A stretch of DNA of 64,000 bases from Pseudomonadales bacterium (lineage in GTDB: Bacteria; Pseudomonadota; Gammaproteobacteria; Pseudomonadales; Porticoccaceae): NCBI GenBank assembly GCA_024234435.1, contig JACKOF010000002.1:186001-250000 (forward strand). The letters are read 5' to 3'. Of the stretch, positions 1 to 7,209 are shown in pieces. The translations under genes and the position numbers were made by a program. Every line of letters starts with the position of its first letter. Positions within the stretch are counted from its first letter, which is position 1. Under the pieces are notes generated by a model, which saw only the letters and a program-made list of their open reading frames with translations, was not told the origin of the DNA and did no database searches.

Positions 1-606
1 AGCGAAGGCCTGAAGTTACTGCACGCTGCAGCAGAGGCGTTTGAGATCGATATTATGATCAATAGCATGGGTATTAATCAGCTCTCATTACTGAGCGAAT
101 CGTCAGAAAACGATATTGAAAACATCATGACGACCAACCTGACAACACCCATCCTCGTATGCAAGACCATGCTTCCACTGCTCATTGAAAAGTCAGACAC
201 CGCCATCGTCAACATCGGTTCGATTCTGGGCAGCATTGGTTATGCGGGCTCGTCCGTTTACTGTGCCAGCAAATTTGGCCTGCGAGGATTTACCGAATCA
301 TTGCGCAGAGAACTCTCTGATAAATCCCTGCGTATTATTTATTTTGCCCCGCGAGCCACCGATACAGAACTCAACAGCGACGCCATGCAGCAGATGAACA
401 AAGCGTTGGGCAACACCACTGATACGCCCGAATGGGTGGCAGGCGAACTGGTAAAGGTGCTGGAGAAGAAAAAGTCATGCCACCGCTATCTGGGTTGGCC
501 GGAATCACTCTTTGTGCGAATCAATGCGTTACTGCCTCACTGGGTTGATCAATCATTGGCCAAACAACTGGCCACCATCAAACGCTATGCAAAGGCTTCC
601 CGCTAA
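1..606 (+). CDS. Short-chain dehydrogenase/reductase, 3' part (N-terminus outside window)
   Basis: The frame is open from the first base, so the N-terminal nucleotide-binding part (GxxxGxG loop) lies outside the window. What is visible is the core of a classical SDR: an NAG-like stretch (INSMGIN), the catalytic Ser in NIGSILGSIG, and the catalytic Tyr-Lys pair in YCASK. The C-terminal part (RYLGWPESLFVRINALLP) resembles SDR oxidoreductases acting on lipid-like or cell-envelope substrates, but the substrate cannot be told. A methionine at position 55 is internal, not the start. It is followed after 33 bp by the TPR gene on the same strand, so they may be cotranscribed. Family assignment is firm; the specific reaction is unknown. 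Confidence 0.85.
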   Translation, partial: SEGLKLLHAAAEAFEIDIMINSMGINQLSLLSESSENDIENIMTTNLTTPILVCKTMLPLLIEKSDTAIVNIGSILGSIGYAGSSVYCASKFGLRGFTESLRRELSDKSLRIIYFAPRATDTELNSDAMQQMNKALGNTTDTPEWVAGELVKVLEKKKSCHRYLGWPESLFVRINALLPHWVDQSLAKQLATIKRYAKASR

Positions 607-639
607 ACCAAACCTTACAAACTTAAAGGAGTACATAGG

Positions 640-1287
640 ATGCACCTGTATAAATCGCTAATCGCTGTGGTCATACTGATAACATCCGGATTTATTCTGG
701 CAGCAGAGTCCGACCAGGAAGCGATTGTCTACCTGCAAAAACACTGGGCAGAAAATAACTATCAGATGAGTGGGAAATTACAAAAAGAGGCCTTTGTTGC
801 ACTGATCGAAGAAGCCGATAAACTGGTTTCTCAATTCCCGGAAAGCGCCGGGGTTTTTATCTGGCGAGGTATTATTGAATCGACCTATGCGGGGGTAAAA
901 GGGGGACTCAGCGCATTGAAATACGCCAAGGCAGCCAAAGCTGACCTTGAAAAAGCGTTAGAGCTGGATGCCAATGCCCTCGACGGTTCGGCCTATACCA
1001 GTCTTGGCACTCTGTATTTCAACGTACCTGGCTGGCCACTGGGTTTCGGCGACGACGATAAGGCGGAAGAACTGCTGAAAAAAGCTCTGTCGATCAACCC
1101 GGACGGCCTGGACCCCAACTATTTTTATGCTGACTACTTGCGAAAAGAAGGTCAATATAAGGAGGCAGAAAACTACTTCAAAAAGGCTCTGAAGGCCGAA
1201 CCAAGGCCTGGCCGTGAAGTAGCTGACCAGGGAAGAAGGGCGGAGATCAACGCTGCGCTGATCGATATCGCCCGACACCTGCGCTAA
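640..1287 (+). CDS. Secreted TPR-repeat protein
   Basis: 215 residues. The N-terminus (about residues 1-22, ending in FILAAE) is a signal peptide, so the protein is probably periplasmic. The rest is alpha-helical with TPR-like units: an alanine-rich repeat around residues 85-115 (SALKYAKAAKADLEKALELD), then GDDDKAEELLKKALSINP and EGQYKEAENYFKKALKAEP. AGGAG about 8 bases before the ATG supports the start. TPR proteins of this kind usually act as scaffolds, and no catalytic motif is seen. It lies between an SDR gene and the regulator/kinase operon, and whether it belongs functionally to either is unknown. Confidence 0.75.
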   Translation: MHLYKSLIAVVILITSGFILAAESDQEAIVYLQKHWAENNYQMSGKLQKEAFVALIEEADKLVSQFPESAGVFIWRGIIESTYAGVKGGLSALKYAKAAKADLEKALELDANALDGSAYTSLGTLYFNVPGWPLGFGDDDKAEELLKKALSINPDGLDPNYFYADYLRKEGQYKEAENYFKKALKAEPRPGREVADQGRRAEINAALIDIARHLR

Positions 1288-1311
1288 CTCGAAACAAAAA
1301 GGTCATGGCAG

Positions 1312-1977
1312 TTGAAACTATTACTGGTAGAAGATGACACAGACCTTGCGGCGGGACTGACACAGGCTTTGACGGCAGAGAGTTTTGTTGTCTCAACCGT
1401 GCGCACCGGTGCCGACGCCAAGGCACAGATCACGTCCTTCGGGCCCGACCTGATTGTGCTCGATCTGGGTTTGCCCGATATGGATGGTATTGAGGTGTTA
1501 AAGTTTGTACGCCGCAAGGCTGACCCTTTACCGGTGCTGATTTTGACTGCACGCAATGCAGTTGACGACAAGGTGCAGATGCTGGACATTGGTGCAGACG
1601 ACTATCTGGCCAAACCCTTTGATATGCCGGAGCTATTGGCAAGGCTGAGAGTGATGTCCCGCCGCCTTGGCACGGCCTCCAGCAGCGAAGTCACCATCAA
1701 TGGCGTTATGCTGGATACCGCCGCGCACAAAGCATTTGTAGACGGCGTGGAGATCAATTTGCCGCGCAAGGAATACAGAGTATTAAAACTACTGATGGAA
1801 GACGCGGGAAGGGTAAAAACAAAAGGCACCATAGAAGATCACCTCTACGAGTGGGGTGAAGCGATTGGCAGCAATGCAATAGAAGTACACGTCAGTAATC
1901 TGCGTAAAAAATTGCCTGCTAATTTCATTAAAACCATTCGTGGTGTGGGATATACCATTAACAAAAAAGGTGGCTAA
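1312..1977 (+). CDS. OmpR/PhoB-family response regulator (TTG start)
   Basis: 221 residues: receiver domain (about 1-115) followed by a winged-helix DNA-binding domain (about 125-220, ending RGVGYTINKK). The acidic pocket is EDD near residue 7, the phosphoacceptor is Asp51 in LIVLDLGLPDMDG, and the conserved Lys lies in DDYLAKPFD. The start is a TTG preceded by AAAAAGG; the nearby ATG at 1305 is out of frame. The closest characterised relatives by pattern are QseB/PmrA/TctD-like regulators. It is 11 bp upstream of its likely cognate kinase, with cupredoxin and FTR1 permease genes downstream. The parsimonious inference is that it controls this metal-uptake operon, but the signal is unknown. 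Confidence 0.9.
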   Translation: MKLLLVEDDTDLAAGLTQALTAESFVVSTVRTGADAKAQITSFGPDLIVLDLGLPDMDGIEVLKFVRRKADPLPVLILTARNAVDDKVQMLDIGADDYLAKPFDMPELLARLRVMSRRLGTASSSEVTINGVMLDTAAHKAFVDGVEINLPRKEYRVLKLLMEDAGRVKTKGTIEDHLYEWGEAIGSNAIEVHVSNLRKKLPANFIKTIRGVGYTINKKGG

Positions 1978-1988
1978 AGCGTTTCGGA

Positions 1989-3308
1989 ATGCGATCAATA
2001 CGTGCTTATCTTGTCGTGCTCATTCTGTCCGTCGTTTGCCTGAGCAATTTTATTGCCGCGCTGCGCGGATATCAGAATAGCCTGAACTCTGCTGACACGC
2101 TTGTTAACCGGCAGTTCCTTGAGCGATCGCACTCGCTGTCCACATTAATAAAAGACAATCGCATCATCCCGCAAAACCTGTTTGACAACGACACCCTCTT
2201 CCAGATCTGGCAGGACAAAAATCTGATTGCCCGCTCCGGTAACGCCCCGGACTATCTGTTTTCAAACATTGACAACGATTTTCATATGGTCAACTACAAC
2301 AGTCAGCGTTGGCGCACGTATAGTGTCAACATCGATCAGCAGACCGCTATTGTTGTCGCACAGCGTTATGATTTTTTTGCCGCCATGGTGGAGGATGTTC
2401 TCCTCAAGGCGATCATTCCTATTATCTGGGTACTGCCTTTACTGGGCATCATTATTCTGCTGGTGATACATATCGGCCTCAACCCTCTGAGGAAGCTGGC
2501 GAATACGCTATCGAAACGCAATGCCGACGATTTTTCACCACTCGAAAATGACAATTATCCGAAAGAGCTAATACCTTTTGTGACCGCATTAAACAGTCTG
2601 TTTCAGCGATTGTCGGAAGCGTTTGAAATTGAGAAACGCTTTTCTGCTGACGCCGCCCACGAATTGCGAACACCTCTTGCCGCACTGAAAGTCGAACTCT
2701 ACAACCTTTCCAAAGAAGCGGATAACCACCAAAAGCTGGGGCAGCTGGGTAATCTGGTCAACCGGATGGGGCAATCCATTGAGCAACTGCTGGCAATGCA
2801 TCGCGTTTCACTGGACATCAATCATGCCGACATTACCGATTGCAACCTGATCAATATTACTTCGGATGTTATCGCCCAGCTTTACGACCATATTGAAGCA
2901 AAAAACCAGCATATTGCCCTTACGGGTCAATGCAGCACCTTCCCCGGAGATGCATTTGCCCTTGAAGTTCTGGTGCGAAACCTGGTTGATAACGCCTCAA
3001 AATATACACCAGAAGACGGCATCATCACGGTAACACTGAGTGACTCTCGCGATGATATTCGTCTGCGAGTAGAAGATTCCGGGCCAGGAATACCCGAGTC
3101 GGAGTACACCCGAGTCACCGAACGTTTTTACCGGGTGGGAGGAGACCGACACAACTCCGGTGTCAGGGGAAGTGGTTTGGGGCTTTCCATCGTTTCTTTC
3201 GTTACCCGGCTACACGGAGCACAGCTGTTTCTCTCTCATTCAGAAAAACTGGGGGGGCTGGCCATAGAAGTGCTCTTTCCAAAACACAGGGTGGCACACA
3301 ACACATGA
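1989..3308 (+). CDS. Membrane sensor histidine kinase
   Basis: 439 residues. One membrane segment lies near residues 7-25, then a periplasmic sensor region of about 110 residues, then a second segment at about 140-163 (IIPIIWVLPLLGIIILLVI) and a HAMP-like linker. The HisKA box is FSADAAHELRTPL with phosphorylated His224. The ATPase domain shows the N-box LVRNLVDNASKY, G1 EDSGPGIP and G2 GSGLGLSIV. Its stop overlaps the cupredoxin start by 4 bp (ATGA), so sensing and the downstream genes are translationally coupled. The periplasmic domain is short and has no recognisable metal-binding cluster. It is typical of the QseC/PmrB-like kinase class; the ligand is not deducible. Confidence 0.9.
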   Translation: MRSIRAYLVVLILSVVCLSNFIAALRGYQNSLNSADTLVNRQFLERSHSLSTLIKDNRIIPQNLFDNDTLFQIWQDKNLIARSGNAPDYLFSNIDNDFHMVNYNSQRWRTYSVNIDQQTAIVVAQRYDFFAAMVEDVLLKAIIPIIWVLPLLGIIILLVIHIGLNPLRKLANTLSKRNADDFSPLENDNYPKELIPFVTALNSLFQRLSEAFEIEKRFSADAAHELRTPLAALKVELYNLSKEADNHQKLGQLGNLVNRMGQSIEQLLAMHRVSLDINHADITDCNLINITSDVIAQLYDHIEAKNQHIALTGQCSTFPGDAFALEVLVRNLVDNASKYTPEDGIITVTLSDSRDDIRLRVEDSGPGIPESEYTRVTERFYRVGGDRHNSGVRGSGLGLSIVSFVTRLHGAQLFLSHSEKLGGLAIEVLFPKHRVAHNT

Positions 3309-3637
3309 CAGTCAAATCAATAACCTGCTGGCTCATTGCCTGCCTGCTGACCGCTTCACCAGCCTGGGCAGACAAACCTGAATTTACTCTGACAATAAAA
3401 AATCATCTGTTTTATCCGGCAGAAATTGAGGTGCCCGCCAATACCAAAATCAGATTGCTGATTATTAACGATGATCCAACAGCCGAAGAGTTTGAAAGCT
3501 ATGAGCTGAATCGCGAGAAAGTCATTCTGGGGAATAGAAAGACCGTCATATTCGTAGGCCCCCTGGAGCCAGGTGTTTATCCTTTTTTTGGTGAGTTCAA
3601 TATGTCAACGGCACAGGGAACACTGATTGCAAAATAA
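3305..3637 (+). CDS. Periplasmic cupredoxin-like protein, FTR1-associated
   Basis: 110 residues. A signal peptide is followed by mature protein from about residue 23 (cleavage near PAWA-DKP). The mature part is a small all-beta cupredoxin_1-type domain with the family stretches FYPAEIEVPANTKIRL, EEFESYELNREKV and LEPGVYPFFGEF. Such proteins accompany FTR1 permeases (FtrB in the Bordetella/Brucella FtrABCD ferrous-iron system) and are thought to oxidise or hand over iron in the periplasm. In relatives I remember, the positions here occupied by Tyr (ESYEL) and Asn (EFN) are His; if so, copper ligands have been lost. It overlaps the kinase by 4 bp and lies 33 bp before the permease. Confidence 0.8.
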   Translation: MTVKSITCWLIACLLTASPAWADKPEFTLTIKNHLFYPAEIEVPANTKIRLLIINDDPTAEEFESYELNREKVILGNRKTVIFVGPLEPGVYPFFGEFNMSTAQGTLIAK

Positions 3638-3670
3638 GCGCGCATCAATCAGGACACCCGCGGGAGAGCT

Positions 3671-4456
3671 ATGCTGCTAAGTATCATTGTTATCGTTTTA
3701 AGAGAAACCCTGGAAGCCAGCGTGCTGATCAGTATCATGCTGTCCCTCACCCACTGCCGGAAATTACCCACTTCATGGCTTTACCCTGCCCTGCTGTCGG
3801 GCTTAACAGGCGCTGGCATCTATGCGTTGAGCCTTGGCTGGATTTCTGAACAGTTCGACTATGTTGGACAGGAGGTACTCAATGCCAGCCTGCAATACCT
3901 GATCTATGTTCTCCTGGTTATTGTCTGCGCCATGCAATATCTCGGCGGCACAAGGCATACTCGTCACTTGCCATTGTTTATGGCACTCACTGTGGCAATC
4001 GCCCTGGTAAGGGAGGGCGGAGAACTGGTGGTGTTTTATTCAGGCTTTCTGCAGGGAAACACCAGTCTGACCAGCGCGGTTACCAGCGGCTTTATCGGCC
4101 TGGCCCTGGGTTTAAGTGCTGGCGTTGTTTTTTATTATGGTGTTATTTTGCTGCCCGAGATAGAAGTCCGAAGAACCCTCACACTACTGCTATCTCTTAT
4201 CGCCTGCGGAATGGTACTGCAGGCAACCCAGCTACTGATTCAGGCTGACTGGCTACCGACCAATCAACCGTTGTGGGACAGTAACGAACTGCTTGCAGAG
4301 AACTCCATTGCTGGCCAGATAGCCTACGCTATCTTCGGCTACGAATCCCGGCCATCGGTTGTCGAAATCAGCTTTTACCTCGTTGCAATGGCCACTGTTT
4401 TCGTGGCTATAAAGGCAGCAAAAAAATACACCTCCAAGCAGCCTGCTTCCCTGTGA
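3671..4456 (+). CDS. FTR1-family high-affinity iron permease
   Basis: 261 residues with about seven hydrophobic membrane segments. Both diagnostic REXXE iron-binding motifs of the FTR1/EfeU family are present: R11-E12-T-L-E15 in the first helix and R114-E115-G-G-E118 in the fourth. In this family ferric iron passes through the inner membrane, often after oxidation by a periplasmic partner; here the cupredoxin just upstream is the candidate. No EfeO/EfeB or P19 (FtrA) gene is seen nearby, and FtrD is also missing. The length fits bacterial FTR1 permeases. The next gene starts inside its stop codon. Family assignment is secure; substrate iron is inferred. Confidence 0.88.
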   Translation: MLLSIIVIVLRETLEASVLISIMLSLTHCRKLPTSWLYPALLSGLTGAGIYALSLGWISEQFDYVGQEVLNASLQYLIYVLLVIVCAMQYLGGTRHTRHLPLFMALTVAIALVREGGELVVFYSGFLQGNTSLTSAVTSGFIGLALGLSAGVVFYYGVILLPEIEVRRTLTLLLSLIACGMVLQATQLLIQADWLPTNQPLWDSNELLAENSIAGQIAYAIFGYESRPSVVEISFYLVAMATVFVAIKAAKKYTSKQPASL

Positions 4457-5181
4457 GTCCTAGCGCCATGAAAAGACTTTCACCACAACACTATCTATTG
4501 GGTCTGCTGGTGATTGCGCCTTCAGCTCTGGCCAGCGGCTCCAGTATCGACAAGGTCTATGACCCCTATGTGCAGCTGCTGGAAAAAGAAATCGAATACC
4601 GCACAAGATACGAGCAGGATGATCGCGACCAGATTGATGGCCGTCAGCGCCATATTCTCGGTTATGGGCAATCACTGTCTGATCATCTTTTTGCAGAGAT
4701 CTATATGATTGGTGTGGACGAGGCGCAGAGCGGTTTTTCAATAGAAGATTACGAAGTAGAGCTTAAATGGCAGCTCACTGAACAAGGTGAGCTTGATCAT
4801 GACTGGGGCCTGCTGTTTGAGCTTGAAAAGTCGAGAGAAGACGATATCTGGGAAGCCGGTTCAACATTGATCGTGCTGCGTGAATGGGGCCAATGGGTTG
4901 CAACCGGCAATCTGTCTTTGATCTACGAGGGAGGTAGTGACACCAAAAATGAATGGGAGACCGCCTTTGCCGGACAGCTGCGTTTTCGGAACAGTGAAAA
5001 ATTTGAACCCGGCCTGGAATTCTATCAGTCACAGGATACGCAGGGCTTTGGGCCCATTATAACGGGGCTGTGGCGTATCGGCGGTGGAAAGAAAACACGA
5101 TGGGAAACCGGTGTCATACTCGGCCTTGACCACGATACGCCAGATGTCAGCTGGAAGTTGAATCTGGAATATGAATTCTGA
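4453..5181 (+). CDS. Predicted outer-membrane beta-barrel protein, metal-operon partner
   Basis: 242 residues from a GTG overlapping the permease stop by 4 bp. An ATG at 4468 (MKRLSPQHYLLG) gives a cleaner signal peptide ending near SALASGSS and is an equally good start. The mature part is rich in alternating polar/aromatic strands (ELKWQLTEQG, WETAFAGQLRFRN, WETGVILGLD) and ends in Phe (NLEYEF), the usual C-terminal signature of outer-membrane barrels. I do not recognise a named family. As the last gene of the regulator-kinase-cupredoxin-FTR1 operon it could be the outer-membrane component of the uptake path, which is inference only. Confidence 0.7.
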   Translation: MSPSAMKRLSPQHYLLGLLVIAPSALASGSSIDKVYDPYVQLLEKEIEYRTRYEQDDRDQIDGRQRHILGYGQSLSDHLFAEIYMIGVDEAQSGFSIEDYEVELKWQLTEQGELDHDWGLLFELEKSREDDIWEAGSTLIVLREWGQWVATGNLSLIYEGGSDTKNEWETAFAGQLRFRNSEKFEPGLEFYQSQDTQGFGPIITGLWRIGGGKKTRWETGVILGLDHDTPDVSWKLNLEYEF

Positions 5182-5224
5182 TACCTGACAAAACCACAGA
5201 CAGCTGCGCCACAGGACGGGGCTC

Positions 5225-5950
5225 TCAGGAGATCCTAATTCTCGGCTTTTTTCCAGTATCTACCTCACGGCCGCTCAACAGTGTATTCAGGGCCTGTAAA
5301 CGCTCATAGGTGCCAACATCCCACCATGTGCTACGGCAAATCTCACCACTCACGCAACCGGCTTTGATACCGCTCACCAGCACATCCCTGATCGCAAATT
5401 TTTCACTGGCAGAGCTGTAGAGCGCAAAAATTTCCGGACGCATAACGCTGATGCCGCTGAAGGTGTAAGTCTCGTCACCCTCTTGCGGATAGAACAATCG
5501 CCCGGCACTGTTCAGGCTGAAATCACCGCCCGTGTGATGAACAGGATTAGGCACCAGTACCAAATGTGCATCCATATCCTCCGGCCAGTCTCTATTTGTC
5601 AAGCTGCCAATGGGAAAGTCTGTCCAGACATCGCCGTTGATGACCAGAAACGGCTGGTTACCCAGCAACGGCAGAGCACGACGGATACCACCCCCAGTTT
5701 CAAGGGGTTCATCCTCTCGCGACCACTTGATACTGACGCCGAATCGTGAACCATCGCCGAGAAACGCTTCAATTTTTTCCGCCAGCCAGGAAGTATTAAT
5801 AACAATATCCTTCACACCCGCAGCGGCCAGCTTTTCAACATGGTGCTGAATCAACGGCTTGCCATTAACTTCCAGCAGCGGCTTGGGTGTCGTATCGGTA
5901 AGCGGCCTCAGCCGCTCGCCCAGCCCTGCAGCTAAAATCATTGCTTTCAC
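5225..5950 (-). CDS. murU: N-acetylmuramate-1-phosphate uridylyltransferase (MurU)
   Basis: 241 residues from a GTG start at 5950, preceded by GGAGAG nine bases upstream; the open frame continues further 5' into amgK but that part is not expected to be translated. It is a sugar nucleotidyltransferase with the signature AMILAAGLGERLRPLTDTTPKP, split here as AAGLGERLRPLT and PKPLLEVNGKPLIQHH, followed by the metal-site stretch FLVINGDVWTDF. With the amgK gene one base upstream this is the MurU type, making UDP-MurNAc from MurNAc-1-P in peptidoglycan recycling and bypassing the fosfomycin-sensitive MurA step. A glucose- or mannose-1-phosphate enzyme is the alternative, made unlikely by context. 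Confidence 0.88.
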   Translation of the reverse strand: MKAMILAAGLGERLRPLTDTTPKPLLEVNGKPLIQHHVEKLAAAGVKDIVINTSWLAEKIEAFLGDGSRFGVSIKWSREDEPLETGGGIRRALPLLGNQPFLVINGDVWTDFPIGSLTNRDWPEDMDAHLVLVPNPVHHTGGDFSLNSAGRLFYPQEGDETYTFSGISVMRPEIFALYSSASEKFAIRDVLVSGIKAGCVSGEICRSTWWDVGTYERLQALNTLLSGREVDTGKKPRIRIS

Positions 5951-5951
5951 T

Positions 5952-6998
5952 TTACTGCTCTCCTGCTCTATCACCAGCCGTTTGCCACGGCTGATACCAC
6001 GCATACTGACCACTCTCGAGTACCGCCAAAATAGCCGTTTCAAACCAGCTCACAAATTCTGCCATTTCCGGGTAAGGTTTTGCCTGCTCAAGTGTGTAAC
6101 GGATAACCAAAGGCAAATCACGCAAATACTGCGGCTTGCCATCCCGCAACGAAAGCCGGGCAAAAATCCCCAGAACCTTGAGATGCCGCTGTAACCCCAT
6201 CAGGTCAAACCAGCGGATAAAGCGACTTTCGGAAACATCGGCCAGAACACCTGATTGTCTGGCAAAATTCAAAGCCCGATGTCGGACTTCGTTTGCGGGG
6301 AGTCGAATATAACAATCCCGCAACAAGGAAACCAGATCATAGGTCAAAGGCCCGATAACTGCATCCTGAAAATCAATCATGGCTATACGATTATCAGGCA
6401 TCAACATCAAATTGCGGGAGTGATAATCCCTGTGCACGACTACCTGTGGCTGTTCAACGGCATTAGTCACCAGCGTATCAAATACCCGTTTTAGCATACT
6501 CCGATCAGCAACAGTAGGCTGCAACTCCAGCAACCCACCCACAAACCACTCGGGGAAAAGGGCCATTTCTCTGTGAAGCAGCACTGCGCTGTAGTCTGCA
6601 AACACATCCCGGTCAGCGGGCATCGCCTGAAGTTCGAGCAGCGCATTTTCAGCCGACGCATAAAGAGCATCCGAGGCCTTACTGTTGCCCAACCGAGACA
6701 ACAACAACGTATCGCCCAGGTCTTCCAACAACATAAAACCTTGCTGGTAATTGACCGCATAAACCTCGGGCACACGAATACCATATTCACGCATCAACAA
6801 CGCTTTGCTGACAAAAGCCGGAGTATTTTCATGTTCGGGCGGCGCAGATACCGCCATGAGCGCGGGTTCAGTGCCGGTACGAAAATACTGCCGAAAACCT
6901 GCATCTCCACTCAGGGCAGAAAGCGATAACTCTGCCTTTGGCAACACAACATTCGGTAAAAAACTGGCTGCCCAGTCCCGTAACGCGATCACTGACAA
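5952..6998 (-). CDS. amgK: N-acetylmuramate/N-acetylglucosamine kinase (AmgK)
   Basis: 348 residues of the aminoglycoside phosphotransferase/choline kinase fold. The catalytic loop is VVVHRDYHSRNLML (catalytic Asp in HRDYH) and the metal-binding motif is IDFQDAVIGPLTYDL. AmgK phosphorylates the anomeric carbon of MurNAc or GlcNAc, giving the substrate for MurU, whose gene follows directly. In Pseudomonas putida and P. aeruginosa the pair lies beside lptD-surA exactly as here, divergently oriented. Length fits AmgK (about 340). The 211-bp gap to lptD must hold both divergent promoters. Confidence 0.9.
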   Translation of the reverse strand: MSVIALRDWAASFLPNVVLPKAELSLSALSGDAGFRQYFRTGTEPALMAVSAPPEHENTPAFVSKALLMREYGIRVPEVYAVNYQQGFMLLEDLGDTLLLSRLGNSKASDALYASAENALLELQAMPADRDVFADYSAVLLHREMALFPEWFVGGLLELQPTVADRSMLKRVFDTLVTNAVEQPQVVVHRDYHSRNLMLMPDNRIAMIDFQDAVIGPLTYDLVSLLRDCYIRLPANEVRHRALNFARQSGVLADVSESRFIRWFDLMGLQRHLKVLGIFARLSLRDGKPQYLRDLPLVIRYTLEQAKPYPEMAEFVSWFETAILAVLESGQYAWYQPWQTAGDRAGEQ

Positions 6999-7209
6999 GT
7001 ATAAATACCCGGTTGAGATGAAATAAGATCAGCTATTCTATCCCAAACTGCGTTTTGACTCTCGCATGATTGGCCAGATTGGGTAAAATAGCCCGATTAC
7101 CCTGGTTGACTCGCTCGCCGTAAATTCTTGATATGGGCTGTTACTGCAAATCGAAGAACAACAGACAGCACCAGTCAGAATTAAACAACCCGATAGACGG
7201 ATAACTAGA

